A stretch of DNA of 64,000 bases from Kaistia adipata DSM 17808 (GCF_000423225.1 NZ_AUHO01000006.1:558001-622000); one strand, 5' to 3'; shown: positions 34,883-46,779, counted from the first letter of the stretch. Program-made: numbers and translations. Notes: generated by a model not told the origin, from the sequence alone.

Positions 34883-35058
34883 CTTTCACCGAAGCTAGAG
34901 GCCATGGGCGCGTCGCCAGACCCTTACAACGTCACAGGCGGCGGCGCGACCCAGGCGCGTGGGAAACCCTCACAAGCGCACTTTCCGCATGACTGAGGCG
35001 GATTGTGGACAAGCGGCCAGGAGCGCTCCGCGCGACGCGAAGCGCGCGGTCGCGCGCC

Positions 35059-36693
<1,635 letters not shown>

Positions 36694-36787
36694 CTACCTC
36701 AGTTTCCGATCGACCGATTCGTTACGACAAGATCAAGCCGCCGCACAGACTGACGACTCGACCACCATTCAGCAATTTGCCTTCCTC

Positions 36788-36824
36788 CAAATAAAACGTC
36801 GCCGCACGGAACCGCGCGGCGACG
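36788..36824 (-). terminator. Rho-independent terminator of secG
   Basis: CGTCGCCGC (36797-36805) and GCGGCGACG (36816-36824) make a perfect 9-bp stem with a 10-base loop, 24 bases past the secG stop. On the minus strand it is followed by TTTTATTTGG. pyrG therefore needs its own promoter in the remaining 100 bases. Confidence 0.85.
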
Positions 36825-36848
36825 CGTAAGGAGAAAGGCTTGACGCGG

Positions 36849-37301
36849 CTACTGCGAGCTGGGAACCGCGGGCGCCGCCGGCTCGGCGGGCGCGGGCGTC
36901 GCGGCCGGAGCGGCCTCGCCAGCGGGCGCAGCCTGACCTGCCGGAGCCGGCTCACCTGCGGCGGGAGCCGCGGGCGCCTGACGAGCAGGAAGCTGGTCCA
37001 GGATACCCTGACCCGAGCCACCCGCAGCGCCCGGCGCGGGCGACTGGCTCTGGATCTGATCGAGGATCGAGGACGGCCGCTCGCCGTAGCGGGTGAGCAG
37101 GGTGAGGCCCAGCGACGTCAGGAAAAAGATGGTCGCCAGGATCGCCGTCGTCCGCGTCAGCACGTTGGCCGAGCCGCGCGCCGACATGAACCCGCCGCCG
37201 CCACCAATTCCAAGCGCGCCGCCCTCGGACCGCTGCAGCAACACAACGGCGACGAGCGCGACGACCACCATCAGGTGGATCACGATGATGACTGTCTGCA
37301 T
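36849..37301 (-). CDS. secG: Preprotein translocase subunit SecG
   Basis: A 150-residue SecG. Two membrane helices (residues about 2-21, VIIVIHLMVVVALVAVVLLQ, and 50-75, TRTTAILATIFFLTSLGLTL) enclose the conserved RSEGGALGIGGGGGFMSARG loop. The last 65 residues are an Ala/Pro/Gly-rich cytoplasmic tail, which makes it longer than the 110-residue E. coli protein but is usual in Alphaproteobacteria. It is an inner-membrane part of SecYEG and aids SecA-driven export. It lies between tpiA and pyrG as in related genomes. Confidence 0.95.
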   Translation of the reverse strand: MQTVIIVIHLMVVVALVAVVLLQRSEGGALGIGGGGGFMSARGSANVLTRTTAILATIFFLTSLGLTLLTRYGERPSSILDQIQSQSPAPGAAGGSGQGILDQLPARQAPAAPAAGEPAPAGQAAPAGEAAPAATPAPAEPAAPAVPSSQ

Positions 37302-37421
37302 CGATGTCTCTGATCAGAATTCATAAAAGCTGGCGGCCTTGTACACGATCGGTTTCACCGTTTCCAGTGCCGTGGGCCTGATATGGCGAGCGCCGACCGC
37401 ATGACAAGACGGCCGCGACGT

Positions 37422-38192
37422 TCAGGCATAGGCCTTCGCGATGCCGAGAAAGTCCACGGCCTTCAGGCTGGCGCCGCCGACGAGCGCGCCGTCGACATCG
37501 GCGATCTGAAGAATTTCGCCGGCATTGGAAGGCTTGACCGAGCCGCCATAGAGAATGCGCATCCCCTCACCCGGCTTGCCGAAGCGCGCGACGAGTCGCT
37601 GGCGGATGTGGGCATGGACTTCCGCGATATCGGCGTTGGACGGCGTCAGGCCCGTGCCGATGGCCCAGACGGGCTCGTAGGCGATGACGAGATTATCGGC
37701 CGTCGCCGCGTCGGGCACCGATCCGGCCAGCTGCTTATCCACCACCGAGAGCGTCGTGCCGCCGCGGCGCTCCGCCTCCGTCTCGCCGATGCAGAGAATC
37801 GCCACCAGCCCGGCCCGCCACGCCGCCTCGGCCTTGGCGCGGACCATCGCGTCGGTTTCAGCATGGTCGGTCCGGCGCTCGGAGTGGCCGACGATCACAT
37901 GCGTCGCGCCGGTGTCGGCAATCATCTCGGCCGAGAGATCGCCCGTATGGGCGCCACTTGCCTTGGCGTGGCAATCCTGCCCGCCGATCGCCACGCGGCT
38001 GCCCAGCGCCACGACCGCGAACGGGATCAGCTGCGTCGCCGGCGGGCAGATCGCGAGATCGACCTTGTCGCGCAGGTCCGCGCCGTAGCCGGCGATGATC
38101 TGGCCCAGCTCGGCAGCCGAGACCTTCAGGCCGTTCATCTTCCAGTTGCCGGCGACGAGCGGCTTGGGGCGCGACGTGTGAGTGCTGGACAT
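37422..38192 (-). CDS. tpiA: Triosephosphate isomerase
   Basis: A 256-residue TpiA. The Lys of the active site is in [13 protein letters not shown] (K18), the His in [10 protein letters not shown] and the base Glu in [16 protein letters not shown], with the phosphate loop [14 protein letters not shown] near the end. The ATG at 38192 ([11 protein letters not shown]) is chosen over a longer frame that has no conserved residues. It interconverts dihydroxyacetone phosphate and glyceraldehyde 3-phosphate. It is divergent from the ppiD-like gene across 208 bases; secG follows after 120 bases that hold no recognisable feature. Confidence 0.97.
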   Translation of the reverse strand: MSSTHTSRPKPLVAGNWKMNGLKVSAAELGQIIAGYGADLRDKVDLAICPPATQLIPFAVVALGSRVAIGGQDCHAKASGAHTGDLSAEMIADTGATHVIVGHSERRTDHAETDAMVRAKAEAAWRAGLVAILCIGETEAERRGGTTLSVVDKQLAGSVPDAATADNLVIAYEPVWAIGTGLTPSNADIAEVHAHIRQRLVARFGKPGEGMRILYGGSVKPSNAGEILQIADVDGALVGGASLKAVDFLGIAKAYA

Positions 38193-38400
38193 GGGCTTCC
38201 TGACATCGGGTTGCGGAGAATCTCGTAGCCCCTTTGCACCGGCCCGGCGGCGACAAGTCAAGCGGCCGAGCCGGTCGGCCGGCCGTTTGGCGCTTCGGAA
38301 ACAGCATACTTGCCGTGCGCCTTGCCCCAGCGAAGGGTCCTTTCTATGATCGCGCGCCCGATGCGGGGCCGGAGAAGCCCCCGCGCGTTAGAGGACGTCG

Positions 38401-40287
38401 ATGCTCAATACGATGCGCAAATACGCCACCGGCTGGGTGGCGCAGATTCTACTCGGACTGCTCGTGTTGAGCTTCGCCGTCTGGGGCATCGCCGATGTCT
38501 TCACCGGAGTCGGCAACCATTCCGTCGCGCGCGTCGGCAACACCGATATTTCCTCGGTCAGTTTCGATCGCGCCTATCGCCGCGAATTGCAGGCGATGAG
38601 CCAGCGCGTCGGCCAGCAGATCACCCCCGACCAGGCCCGCATGCTCGGCATCCCGAACCAGGTCTTGGGCCGGCTGGTCACCGAGGCGGCCCTCGACGAC
38701 CAGGCGAAGAACCTCCACATCGGCGTGTCGAAGGACATGCTGATCCGCGAGATCGCCGAGGATCCGGCCTTCAAGGGCCCCGGCGGCACCTTCGACCGCA
38801 ACTATTTCGTCTCGCTGCTGCGCAACAACGGCATGTCCGAGGACGCCTATGTCGTCGAGCGCCGCGCCCAGGAGAAGCGCCAGCAGATCGCCGAATCGAT
38901 CTCCGGCGGCGCCACCGCGCCGGACGCGTTCTCCAAGGCGCTGCACGAGTACCAGACCGAGCAGCGCGACATCCGCTACATCGTGTTGCCGGCCTCGGTG
39001 GTCGGCGAGATCGCCGCGCCGAACGCCGACGAGCTCACCGCCTACTACAATGACAACAAGGCCGATTGGCGCGCGCCGGAAGCCCGCACGATCGCGCTGG
39101 TGAAGGTCGGCCCCGAAGAGGTCGCCCGCCCCGAGGACGTCAGCGACGAGGACGCGCAGAAGGCGTATGACGCCGACAAGGCCCGTTTCACGACGCCCGA
39201 GACGCGCCACGTCTTCCAGATCGTCTTCGCCGACGAGAGCTCGGCCCAGGCGGCGTCCGATCGCCTGAAGGCCGGAGAGGCCTTCGAGACGGTGCTGGAA
39301 GGCGCCGGCAAGAAGCTGTCCGACGTCGACCTCGGCGTCGTCACGCGCGACAAGCTGATCGACCCCGCCGTCGCGGAGGCCGCCTTCGCCCTCGCGCCGA
39401 ACAGCGCTAGCGACGTGGTCAAGGGCAGCTTCGGCCCGGTCATCGTCCGCGTCACCGACGTCGTGCCGGAGGCCGTCAAGCCGTTCGCCGACGTCAAGGA
39501 CGAGTTGAAGAAGACGATCGCCCTCGGCAACGCCCGGGCCGACATCAACGTGCTGCGCGATTCGATCGAGGACGCCCGCGCCGGTGGCGCCACGCTCGAC
39601 GAGATCGCGACCAAGAACAAGCTGAGCGTCAAGAAGGTCGTCGTCGACCAGCAGGGCAAGGATGCCGAGGGCAACGCCGTCGCCGGCATTCCGGCGCAGG
39701 CCCAGCTGCTCAAGGACGCCTTCGAGAGCGACGTCGGCATCGACAATGCCGCGATCCCGACCGAGGACGGCGGCTATGTCTGGTACTCGATCGTCGACAT
39801 CAACCCGGCGCATGACCGGCCGCTCGACGAGGTGAAGGACAAGGTCGTCGAGGCCTGGAAGAAGCAGACCGCGGACGACAAGCTGGTCGCCAAGGCGAAC
39901 GAGGCCAAGGACCGGCTCGGCAAGGGCGAAACGCTCGACGACGTCGCCGCTTCGCTGGGCCTGACCGTGCAGTCGCGCACCCAGCAGACCCGCTCGTCGC
40001 AGCCTGGCGACGGCCTGTCGACCGAGGCCCTGAAGGCGGCCTTCGCCGGCCCGAAGGGCTCCGCGGCGGTCGCCCCCGGCGCGCAGGATGGCGAGCAGGT
40101 CGTGCTGCAGGTGGCGGAGGTCGTCGAGGCCCCGTACACTGCGAGCTCGGACAGCAATCCGCTCACCCAGCAGCTGGCCGATTCCATGCAGAACGATCTT
40201 CTGCAGCAATATGTCTCCGAGCTGCAGCGCCAGCTCGGCGCCACGGTCAACCAGACCGCGATGCAGCAGATCATCGGCGCTATCTGA
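38401..40287 (+). CDS. ppiD: PpiD/SurA-type membrane-anchored peptidyl-prolyl isomerase
   Basis: A 628-residue protein. An uncleaved membrane helix at about 14-34 (VAQILLGLLVLSFAVWGIA) anchors it, with the bulk in the periplasm. The SurA_N-like helical chaperone region follows (ISSVSFDRAYRRELQAMSQR), then a parvulin domain around residues 268-356 (TRHVFQIVFADESSAQAASD, ending VIVRVTDV), and a helical C-terminal arm. It probably helps proteins leaving the Sec channel to fold; isomerase activity may be weak as in E. coli PpiD. It is the usual neighbour of tpiA and trpE in Rhizobiales. Confidence 0.92.
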   Translation: MLNTMRKYATGWVAQILLGLLVLSFAVWGIADVFTGVGNHSVARVGNTDISSVSFDRAYRRELQAMSQRVGQQITPDQARMLGIPNQVLGRLVTEAALDDQAKNLHIGVSKDMLIREIAEDPAFKGPGGTFDRNYFVSLLRNNGMSEDAYVVERRAQEKRQQIAESISGGATAPDAFSKALHEYQTEQRDIRYIVLPASVVGEIAAPNADELTAYYNDNKADWRAPEARTIALVKVGPEEVARPEDVSDEDAQKAYDADKARFTTPETRHVFQIVFADESSAQAASDRLKAGEAFETVLEGAGKKLSDVDLGVVTRDKLIDPAVAEAAFALAPNSASDVVKGSFGPVIVRVTDVVPEAVKPFADVKDELKKTIALGNARADINVLRDSIEDARAGGATLDEIATKNKLSVKKVVVDQQGKDAEGNAVAGIPAQAQLLKDAFESDVGIDNAAIPTEDGGYVWYSIVDINPAHDRPLDEVKDKVVEAWKKQTADDKLVAKANEAKDRLGKGETLDDVAASLGLTVQSRTQQTRSSQPGDGLSTEALKAAFAGPKGSAAVAPGAQDGEQVVLQVAEVVEAPYTASSDSNPLTQQLADSMQNDLLQQYVSELQRQLGATVNQTAMQQIIGAI

Positions 40288-40303
40288 GGGTTGGTTGGAA
40301 GTC

Positions 40304-40477
40304 ATGTCGCCACGCCATACACCCGATCCGCGAGAGGGCTCGTCGCGCACCAAGCGCGTCGGCCTCGTCGCCTTCGACGGCACGCCGGCCCCGCGTGGGG
40401 CCGGTTGGTGGCCGTCCACGGGAAATGGGCAGCGGGCGGCATGCTGGCGGCGCACACAGACCTGGCGATGGCGTTGA
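40304..40477 (+). promoter_or_regulatory. Candidate trp leader ORF and attenuator before trpE
   Basis: The 298-base gap between ppiD and trpE holds a 57-codon ORF whose last 24 codons include five Trp codons (GAGWWPSTGN, then CWRRTQTWRWR). The final Trp codons lie in a stem GCGATGG (40465-40471) with CCATCGC (40478-40484). The second strand can instead pair with CGATGG (40505-40510), enclosing an inner hairpin CCGGC-CCT-GCCGG (40487-40499). A third hairpin GAGGCTC-CGG-GAGCCTC is at 40548-40564. This looks like ribosome-mediated trp attenuation, but the leader is longer than the 14-codon rhizobial trpL and the last hairpin lacks a U run. Confidence 0.4.
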
Positions 40478-40585
40478 CCATCGCATCCGGCCCTGCCGGG
40501 AAGACGATGGACACGCCATAGCCGCGACTGCGTCGCGCCACCATATCGAGGCTCCGGGAGCCTCCCCAACCTGATGGACTGAACC

Positions 40586-42100
40586 ATGCTGATCGAGCCG
40601 TCGCTGGAGACGATTGCGCCTGCTTATGATGAGGGCCGCGCGCAGGTCGTCTGGACACGAATGGTCGCAGATCTGGAGACGCCAGTCTCCGCCATGCTGA
40701 AGCTCTCGGCCGGACGCGCCAAGACCTTCCTGCTCGAATCCGTCGAAGGCGGCGCCGTGCGCGGCCGCTATTCGATGATCGGAATCGAGCCCGACCTGAT
40801 CTTCCGCGCCTTCGGCGATCGCGCCGAAATCAACGAGACCCCTGCCCGCGATCCCGATGCCTTCACGCCGCTCGAGGGCCGCTCGCTCGACGCGCTGCGT
40901 CAGGTGATCGCCGCCTCGCATATCGACCTGCCCGAGGGCCTGCCGCCGATGTCGGCCGGCATCTTCGGCTATCTCGGCTACGATATGGTGCGGCAGATGG
41001 AGGAATTGGGCGCACCCAACCCGGATGCGCTCGGCCTGCCGGACGCCATCATGATGCGCCCGACCGTCATGGTCATCTTCGATTCGATCAAGGACGAGAT
41101 CACGCTGGTGACGCCGATCCGCCCGGCCACGGGCGTCACGGCGGCCCAGGCCTACAACCGCGCCGTCGAGCGGCTGACGGCGGCGGTCGACTGCCTGGAA
41201 GGCCCCCTCCACCGGAGCGCCAATCCCGACGACATCGACCTCTCGGTGCCGGTCGTCTCCAACACGACGCATGACCGCTATCTGGAGATGGTCGGCAAGG
41301 CGAAGGAATACATCGCCGCCGGCGACATCTTCCAGGTCGTGCTGTCGCAGCGCTTCGAGGCGCCGTTCAGCCTGCCACCCTTCGCGCTCTACCGCGCGCT
41401 GCGGCGCACCAACCCGTCGCCGTTCCTGTATTTCCTCGATTTCGGCGACTTCGCGGTCGCCGGCTCGAGCCCGGAAATCCTGGTCCGCGTCCGCGATGGC
41501 GAGGTGACCATCCGGCCGATCGCCGGCACCCGTCGCCGGGGCGCCACGCCGGAAGAGGACAAGAAGCTCGCCGCCGAGCTGCTCGCCGATCCGAAGGAGC
41601 TGGCCGAGCACCTGATGCTGCTCGACCTCGGCCGCAATGATGTCGGCCGCGTCGCCGAGATCGGCACGGTCAAGGTCACCGACAAGTTCTTCCTCGAGTA
41701 CTACAGCCAGGTGATGCACATCGTCTCGAACGTGATCGGCCGGCTCTCGTCCGACTACGACATGCTCGATGCGCTCGCCGCCGGCTTCCCGGCCGGCACC
41801 GTCTCGGGCGCCCCGAAGGTGCGCGCGATGCAGATCATCGACGAGCTGGAAGGCGAGAAGCGCGGCATCTATGCCGGCTGCGTCGGCTATTTTTCCGCCG
41901 ACGGCGCGATGGACACCTGCATCGTGCTCCGTACCTCGATCGTCAAGGACGGCAAGATGTATGCGCAGGCCGGCGCCGGCATCGTCGCCGACTCGGTCCC
42001 CGAGAGCGAACATCAGGAGTGCATCGCCAAGGCCCGTGCGCTCTTCCGTGCAGCCGAGGAAGCGGTAAAGTTCGCTTCTCAGGCTGGACGCGGGCAGTAG
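40586..42100 (+). CDS. trpE: Anthranilate synthase component I
   Basis: A 504-residue TrpE. The tryptophan feedback motif LLES is at about residues 48-51 (KTFLLESVEGGAVRGRYS). The chorismate-binding C-terminal half has QVVLSQRFEAPF, EILVRVRDGEVTIRPIAGTR, LGRNDVGRVAEIG and FPAGTVSGAPKVRAMQIIDE, all conserved. It turns chorismate into anthranilate with ammonia from TrpG. It is separate from trpG here, unlike the TrpEG fusion of Sinorhizobium and Brucella. It opens the trpE-trpG-trpD-trpC run; a leader that may sense tryptophan lies in front. Confidence 0.96.
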   Translation: MLIEPSLETIAPAYDEGRAQVVWTRMVADLETPVSAMLKLSAGRAKTFLLESVEGGAVRGRYSMIGIEPDLIFRAFGDRAEINETPARDPDAFTPLEGRSLDALRQVIAASHIDLPEGLPPMSAGIFGYLGYDMVRQMEELGAPNPDALGLPDAIMMRPTVMVIFDSIKDEITLVTPIRPATGVTAAQAYNRAVERLTAAVDCLEGPLHRSANPDDIDLSVPVVSNTTHDRYLEMVGKAKEYIAAGDIFQVVLSQRFEAPFSLPPFALYRALRRTNPSPFLYFLDFGDFAVAGSSPEILVRVRDGEVTIRPIAGTRRRGATPEEDKKLAAELLADPKELAEHLMLLDLGRNDVGRVAEIGTVKVTDKFFLEYYSQVMHIVSNVIGRLSSDYDMLDALAAGFPAGTVSGAPKVRAMQIIDELEGEKRGIYAGCVGYFSADGAMDTCIVLRTSIVKDGKMYAQAGAGIVADSVPESEHQECIAKARALFRAAEEAVKFASQAGRGQ

Positions 42101-42123
42101 ACGAAGCGGAGGGACGCAGCATC

Positions 42124-42735
42124 ATGACTTTTCTCGTCATCGATAACTACGACAGCTTCACCTACAATCTCGTCCATTATCTGGGGGAGCTTGGTGCCAA
42201 GCTGATCATCAAGCGCAACGACAAGATCAGCGTGGAAGAGGTGGTTTCACTCGATCCCGAGGGCATCGTGCTGTCGCCGGGACCGTGCACGCCGAATGAA
42301 GCCGGCGTCTGCCTGGACCTGATCGAGCGCGTCGGCGCGACCATCCCGATCTTCGGCGTCTGCCTCGGCCACCAGGCCATCGGCCAGGCCATGGGCGGCG
42401 ACGTGATTCGGGCGCCGAGCCAGATGCACGGCAAGATCTCGACCATCCACCATACCGGCAAGAGCGTGTTCCGGGGCATCAACGGCCCGTTCAAGGCAAC
42501 GCGCTACCACTCGCTGACCGTGAAGCGCGAGACCATGCCGGCCACGCTCGAGATCACCGCTGAATCTGAGGATGGCGTGGTCATGGGCGCCATGCACAAG
42601 ACCTATCCGATGCACGGCGTGCAGTTCCATCCCGAGAGCATCGCCTCGGAGCATGGCCATCTCATGCTGAAGAACTTCCTCGATCTCGCGGCCGAGTGGA
42701 ACGCGGCCAACCGCGTTCCCCGTTCGGTCGCATGA
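42124..42735 (+). CDS. trpG: Anthranilate synthase component II (glutamine amidotransferase)
   Basis: A 203-residue class I amidotransferase starting [20 protein letters not shown]. The triad is Cys80 in [16 protein letters not shown] and His169/Glu171 in [14 protein letters not shown]. It feeds ammonia to TrpE. The longer frame upstream is not used because the conserved start is at 42124, 23 bases after the trpE stop. trpD starts 10 bases later. Confidence 0.96.
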   Translation: MTFLVIDNYDSFTYNLVHYLGELGAKLIIKRNDKISVEEVVSLDPEGIVLSPGPCTPNEAGVCLDLIERVGATIPIFGVCLGHQAIGQAMGGDVIRAPSQMHGKISTIHHTGKSVFRGINGPFKATRYHSLTVKRETMPATLEITAESEDGVVMGAMHKTYPMHGVQFHPESIASEHGHLMLKNFLDLAAEWNAANRVPRSVA

Positions 42736-42745
42736 GGCAAGCAGC

Positions 42746-43759
42746 ATGAACGACCTGAAATTCCACATCGCCAAGGTCGCCTCCGGCAAGGCACTGAACC
42801 GCGCCGAAGCGGAGGCCGCCTTCGACGTGATCATGTCCGGGTCGGCGACGCCGGCCCAGATCGGCGGCTTCCTGATGGGCCTGCGCGTCCGCGGTGAGAC
42901 CGTCGACGAGATCGCCGGCGCCGTGGCGACGATGCGCGCGAAGATGACGCCGGTCGACGCTCCGGCCGACGCCATCGACATCGTCGGCACCGGCGGCGAC
43001 GGTGCGCATACCTACAATATCTCGACCGCCTCGGCCTTCGTCGTGGCCGGCGCGGGCGTGCCCGTCGCCAAGCACGGCAACCGAGCCGTGTCGTCGAAAT
43101 CGGGCGCCGCCGACGTGCTGATGGCGCTCGGCGTCAACGTCGATATTCCGCCGGAGACCATCGGCCGCGCCATCCGCGAGGCTGGCATCGGCTTCATGTT
43201 CGCGCCGGCCCACCACTCGGCGATGAAGCATGTCGGCCCGGCACGAGTCGAACTGGGCACGCGCACGATCTTCAATATCCTCGGCCCGCTTGCCAATCCC
43301 GGCGGCGTCAAGCGCCAGCTGATCGGCGTCTATTCGGAAGAATGGCTCGAGCCCCTGGCGCATGTGCTGGCGACGCTCGGTTCCGAGCAAGCCTGGATCG
43401 TGCACGGCGCCGGCGGCGTCGACGAGATCACCACGGCCGGCCCGACCAAGGTGGCGGCGCTGAAGAATGGCACTGTCGAGACCTTCACCATCGAGCCCGG
43501 CTCGGTCGGCGTGCCGATCTCGCCGGTCGAGGCAATCCGCGGCGGCGACGCCGAATTCAACGCCAATGCGCTCCGCGCCCTGCTCGAGGGCGCCGAGGGC
43601 GCCTATCGCGATACCGTGCTGCTCAATGCCGGCGCGGCGCTGATCGTCGCCGGCAAGGCGGCGTCGCTCGTGGAAGGCGTCGCGCTCGCCGCCGCCTCGA
43701 TCGACGAGGGCCGCGCGCATGAACGGCTCGATCGCCTCGTCGCGATCACGAACGGGTAG
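42746..43759 (+). CDS. trpD: Anthranilate phosphoribosyltransferase
   Basis: A 337-residue TrpD: the phosphoribosyl pyrophosphate loop [57 protein letters not shown] and [15 protein letters not shown] are intact. It joins anthranilate to PRPP, the second step to tryptophan. It lies 10 bases after trpG and 4 bases before trpC, so the set is one operon. Confidence 0.97.
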   Translation: MNDLKFHIAKVASGKALNRAEAEAAFDVIMSGSATPAQIGGFLMGLRVRGETVDEIAGAVATMRAKMTPVDAPADAIDIVGTGGDGAHTYNISTASAFVVAGAGVPVAKHGNRAVSSKSGAADVLMALGVNVDIPPETIGRAIREAGIGFMFAPAHHSAMKHVGPARVELGTRTIFNILGPLANPGGVKRQLIGVYSEEWLEPLAHVLATLGSEQAWIVHGAGGVDEITTAGPTKVAALKNGTVETFTIEPGSVGVPISPVEAIRGGDAEFNANALRALLEGAEGAYRDTVLLNAGAALIVAGKAASLVEGVALAAASIDEGRAHERLDRLVAITNG

Positions 43760-43763
43760 ACCG

Positions 43764-44564
43764 ATGACCGATATCCTGAAGAAGATCGAAGCGACCAAGC
43801 GCGAGGAGATCGCCGCCGCCAAGATCCACGTGCCACCGGCCGAAATCATGGCCCGCGCGCGCGACGCGGCGCCCGCGCGTGGCTTCGCGGATGCGATCCG
43901 CCGCAAGCTGGCCGCCGGCGAACCGGCGCTCATCGCCGAAATCAAGAAGGCCAGCCCCTCCAAGGGCCTGATCCGTCCGGATTTCGATCCGCCGGCGCTC
44001 GCCCGCGCCTACAAGGCCGGCGGCGCCGCCTGCCTCTCCGTCTTGACGGACACGCCCTATTTCCAGGGCTCGCCCGACTACCTGGTCGCCGCCCGCGAGG
44101 CCGTCGATCTGCCGGCGCTGCGCAAGGACTTCCTCTATGAGGACTACCAGGTCTACGAGGCGCGCGCCTGGGGCGCCGACTGTATCCTGATCATCATGGC
44201 CGGCGTCTCGGACGAGGTCGCGGTGTCGCTTGAGGGTGTCGCGCTCGAGCTGGGCATGGACGTCCTGATCGAGGTGCATGACGAGGCAGAGCTGGAGCGC
44301 GCGCTGAAGCTCAAGTCCCCGCTCGTCGGCATCAACAACCGTAACCTGCGCACCTTCGAGGTCTCGCTGGAAACGTCCGAACGCCTGGCTCCGATGGTGC
44401 CGGCGGATCGCATTCTGGTGGGAGAGAGCGGCATCTTCACGCCGGCCGACATCGCTCGCCTGCGCGACGTTCGGATCGACACTTATCTTGTCGGCGAGAG
44501 CCTGATGCGGCAGGAAGACGTCGCGGCCGCGACCGCGCATCTTCTGGGTCGCGTCGTCGCCTGA
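43764..44564 (+). CDS. trpC: Indole-3-glycerol phosphate synthase
   Basis: A 266-residue TIM-barrel enzyme starting [20 protein letters not shown]. The catalytic Lys/Glu set is visible in [33 protein letters not shown], the Asn in [13 protein letters not shown] and the Glu/Ser in [14 protein letters not shown]. It closes the ring of the anthranilate ribulotide. trpF, trpB and trpA are elsewhere, as in other Rhizobiales. A GNAT gene starts 2 bases after its stop. Confidence 0.97.
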   Translation: MTDILKKIEATKREEIAAAKIHVPPAEIMARARDAAPARGFADAIRRKLAAGEPALIAEIKKASPSKGLIRPDFDPPALARAYKAGGAACLSVLTDTPYFQGSPDYLVAAREAVDLPALRKDFLYEDYQVYEARAWGADCILIIMAGVSDEVAVSLEGVALELGMDVLIEVHDEAELERALKLKSPLVGINNRNLRTFEVSLETSERLAPMVPADRILVGESGIFTPADIARLRDVRIDTYLVGESLMRQEDVAAATAHLLGRVVA

Positions 44565-44566
44565 CC

Positions 44567-45082
44567 ATGGAGGTCGGGATTCGATTCGTACGACCGGATG
44601 AAGCCGAACAGCTACGCGCCGTCGAGCGTGACGCCGGCGAACGCTTTCGCTCGGTCGGGCTCGCGGAGATCGCCGACAACGAACCGACCAGCGAGGCCTT
44701 CCTTGCCGCGATCTCCAAGCATGGCATCGCGCTCTGCGCGGTCGACGAAGCGGATCGTCCGGTCGGTTTCCTGCTGGCCGGCAGGCTGGACGAGGCCTTC
44801 CATGTCTACGAGCTGTCGGTTGCCACCGCCTGGGGCGGACGCGGCATCGGCAAACGGTTGATTGCGGCGATCGCCGAGGAAGCGCGCGAACGGGGAGCGC
44901 CATCCCTGACGCTCGCGACTTTCCGCGATGTCCCGTGGAATCGGCCCTATTATGAGAGGCTCGGCTTCGTCGAGGTCTTGCCCGACGACTGGACGCCGGC
45001 CTTTCATCTGCTGCATGCGGCCGAGCGGCTCTCGGGCCTTCCGGTCGAACGGCGCGTGTTCATGCGCAAGGAGATTTCCTGA
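44567..45082 (+). CDS. GNAT acetyltransferase between trpC and moaC
   Basis: A 171-residue GNAT protein ([20 protein letters not shown] at the start; the acetyl-CoA loop is in [39 protein letters not shown] is motif B). The stop overlaps the moaC start (TGATG), and it begins 2 bases after trpC, so it is tightly bound into the operon. Its substrate is not known, and it is not a usual member of the trpDC-moaC-moeA run in rhizobia, so it is probably a later insertion. The ending [19 protein letters not shown] may be a clamp on the substrate pocket. Confidence 0.85.
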   Translation: MEVGIRFVRPDEAEQLRAVERDAGERFRSVGLAEIADNEPTSEAFLAAISKHGIALCAVDEADRPVGFLLAGRLDEAFHVYELSVATAWGGRGIGKRLIAAIAEEARERGAPSLTLATFRDVPWNRPYYERLGFVEVLPDDWTPAFHLLHAAERLSGLPVERRVFMRKEIS

Positions 45083-45561
45083 TGTCCCCTCGCCTCACCC
45101 ATCTCGACGAGACCGGCTCCGCGCACATGGTCGATGTCTCCGCAAAGGACATCACCACGCGGACGGCCGTCGCCGAGGGCACCGTGACCATGAAGGCGGC
45201 GACGCTCGAGCTGATCCGGACGGGCAGCGCCGCCAAGGGCGACGTCGTGGCGACCGCGCGCATCGCCGGCATCATGGCAGCCAAGAAGACGCATGAGCTG
45301 ATCCCGCTCTGCCATCCGATCATGCTGTCCAAAGTGACCATCGACATCGAATTCGACACCGCCCTGCCGGGCCTGCGGATCCGCGCGACCACCAAGGTGG
45401 CGGAACGCACCGGCGTCGAGATGGAAGCGCTGACGGCCGTCTCGGTCGCCTGCCTGACCATCTACGACATGGCAAAGGCCGTCGATCGCGGCATGACGAT
45501 CGGCGATATCCGCCTCCTCGAAAAGACCGGCGGCCGCTCCGGCGACTGGAAGGTCGACTGA
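45082..45561 (+). CDS. moaC: Cyclic pyranopterin monophosphate synthase
   Basis: A 159-residue MoaC with [39 protein letters not shown], the active-site [13 protein letters not shown] and [20 protein letters not shown] all intact, ending GGRSGDWKV as in the family. It makes the pyranopterin ring of molybdenum cofactor from the MoaA product. Its stop and the moeA start overlap by one base. Confidence 0.96.
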   Translation: MSPRLTHLDETGSAHMVDVSAKDITTRTAVAEGTVTMKAATLELIRTGSAAKGDVVATARIAGIMAAKKTHELIPLCHPIMLSKVTIDIEFDTALPGLRIRATTKVAERTGVEMEALTAVSVACLTIYDMAKAVDRGMTIGDIRLLEKTGGRSGDWKVD

Positions 45562-46775
45562 TGGCGGACACGCTGCTCCCGGTCGGGGACGCCATCCGTC
45601 GCATCGTCGAGGACGTGCGACCGACCACCTCGGAAATGGTGCTGCTGGCGGGCGCCCTGAACCGCGTGCTGGCGGCGCCACTCGCCGCGCTGCGCACGCA
45701 GCCGCCTTTCGACGTCTCGGCGATGGACGGCTACGCGGTCCGCGCCGCCGACGTGGCGCGCCTGCCGGCCCGCCTGAAGCAGATCGGCGCCGTGCCGGCC
45801 GGCCATGCCTTCGAAGGCTCGGTCGGCGCCGGCGAGACGGTGCGCATCTTTACCGGCGCGCCACTGCCGGAGGGCACGGATTCCGTCCTGCTGCAGGAGG
45901 ATGCGCGTGTCGAGCCGGATGGCCTGATCGCCGCCACGGAGGCGGTGAAGCCGGGCCAGCATGTGCGGCTGCGCGGGCTGGATTTCGTCGAGGGGCAGGC
46001 ACTCCTGGCCGCCGGCATGACTCTCGGCATGCGGCAGCTCTCGCTCGCCGCGGCGTTGAACCATGCCTCGGTCCCGGTGCGGGCGCGGCCGCGCGTCGCC
46101 ATCATCGCGACCGGTGACGAACTGGTCCCGCCCGGGTCCGCGCTCGGCCCCAACCAGATCGTCGCATCGAACAGCTTTGGCGTCGCCGCGCTGGTCGAGC
46201 AGCTGGGCGGCCAGGCCATCGATCTCGGCATCGTGCCAGACGCCCGCGACGCGCTCGCCGCCGCGATCGATCGCGCCGTCGCGGCGGAGGTCGACGTGCT
46301 GGTGACGCTCGGCGGCGCCTCGGTCGGAGAGCACGACATCGCGCGCGAGGTTCTGATCTCCCGCGGCATGGCGCTGGATTTCTGGAAGATCGCCATGCGG
46401 CCCGGAAAGCCCCTGATGTTCGGCCGCATCGGCGCGATGCGAGTGCTCGGCCTGCCGGGCAATCCGGTGTCGAGCCTCGTCTGTGCCCTGCTCTTCCTGA
46501 AGCCGCTACTCCGTTCCCTGCTCGGGCTGGAGCTGGTCGACGAGACCGAAGCGGCGGAACTGGGCGGGCCCCTGCGCGAGAACGACCGCCGCCAGGACTA
46601 TGTCCGCGCCAGCCTCGTCGATCTCCCCAATGGGCGGCGGATCGCGACGCCGCTGCCGCGCCAGGACAGCTCGATGCTGTCGACCTTCGCGCAGGCGATC
46701 TGCCTGATCGTGCGGCCGCCGCATGCCGAAGCCGCGCCCGCAGGCGCGGCCTGCCGGATCCTGCGTCTGCCCTGA
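45561..46775 (+). CDS. moeA: Molybdopterin molybdenumtransferase
   Basis: A 404-residue MoeA with the domain order of the family: PPFDVSAMDGYAVRAADV, FTGAPLPEGTDSVLLQED, the MoCF-type VAIIATGDELVPPGSALGPN, LVTLGGASVGEHDIAREVL, KIAMRPGKPLMFGRIG and LGLPGNPVSSLVCALLFL. It inserts molybdate into adenylylated molybdopterin. It is the last clear gene of the trp-mo run. In many rhizobia lexA comes next; here there is a hairpin and then a small unknown ORF. Confidence 0.95.
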   Translation: MADTLLPVGDAIRRIVEDVRPTTSEMVLLAGALNRVLAAPLAALRTQPPFDVSAMDGYAVRAADVARLPARLKQIGAVPAGHAFEGSVGAGETVRIFTGAPLPEGTDSVLLQEDARVEPDGLIAATEAVKPGQHVRLRGLDFVEGQALLAAGMTLGMRQLSLAAALNHASVPVRARPRVAIIATGDELVPPGSALGPNQIVASNSFGVAALVEQLGGQAIDLGIVPDARDALAAAIDRAVAAEVDVLVTLGGASVGEHDIAREVLISRGMALDFWKIAMRPGKPLMFGRIGAMRVLGLPGNPVSSLVCALLFLKPLLRSLLGLELVDETEAAELGGPLRENDRRQDYVRASLVDLPNGRRIATPLPRQDSSMLSTFAQAICLIVRPPHAEAAPAGAACRILRLP

Positions 46776-46779
46776 GGAT

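Noticed and set aside
34883-35058. Small ORF between pyrG and kdsA
   Set aside because: The frame runs into pyrG as an antisense-type shadow, has no ribosome site, and is Arg-rich without motifs; the gap appears to be plain spacer.
37302-37421. Possible RNA gene between secG and tpiA
   Set aside because: No cloverleaf, no paired stems and no promoter could be found in the 120 bases.
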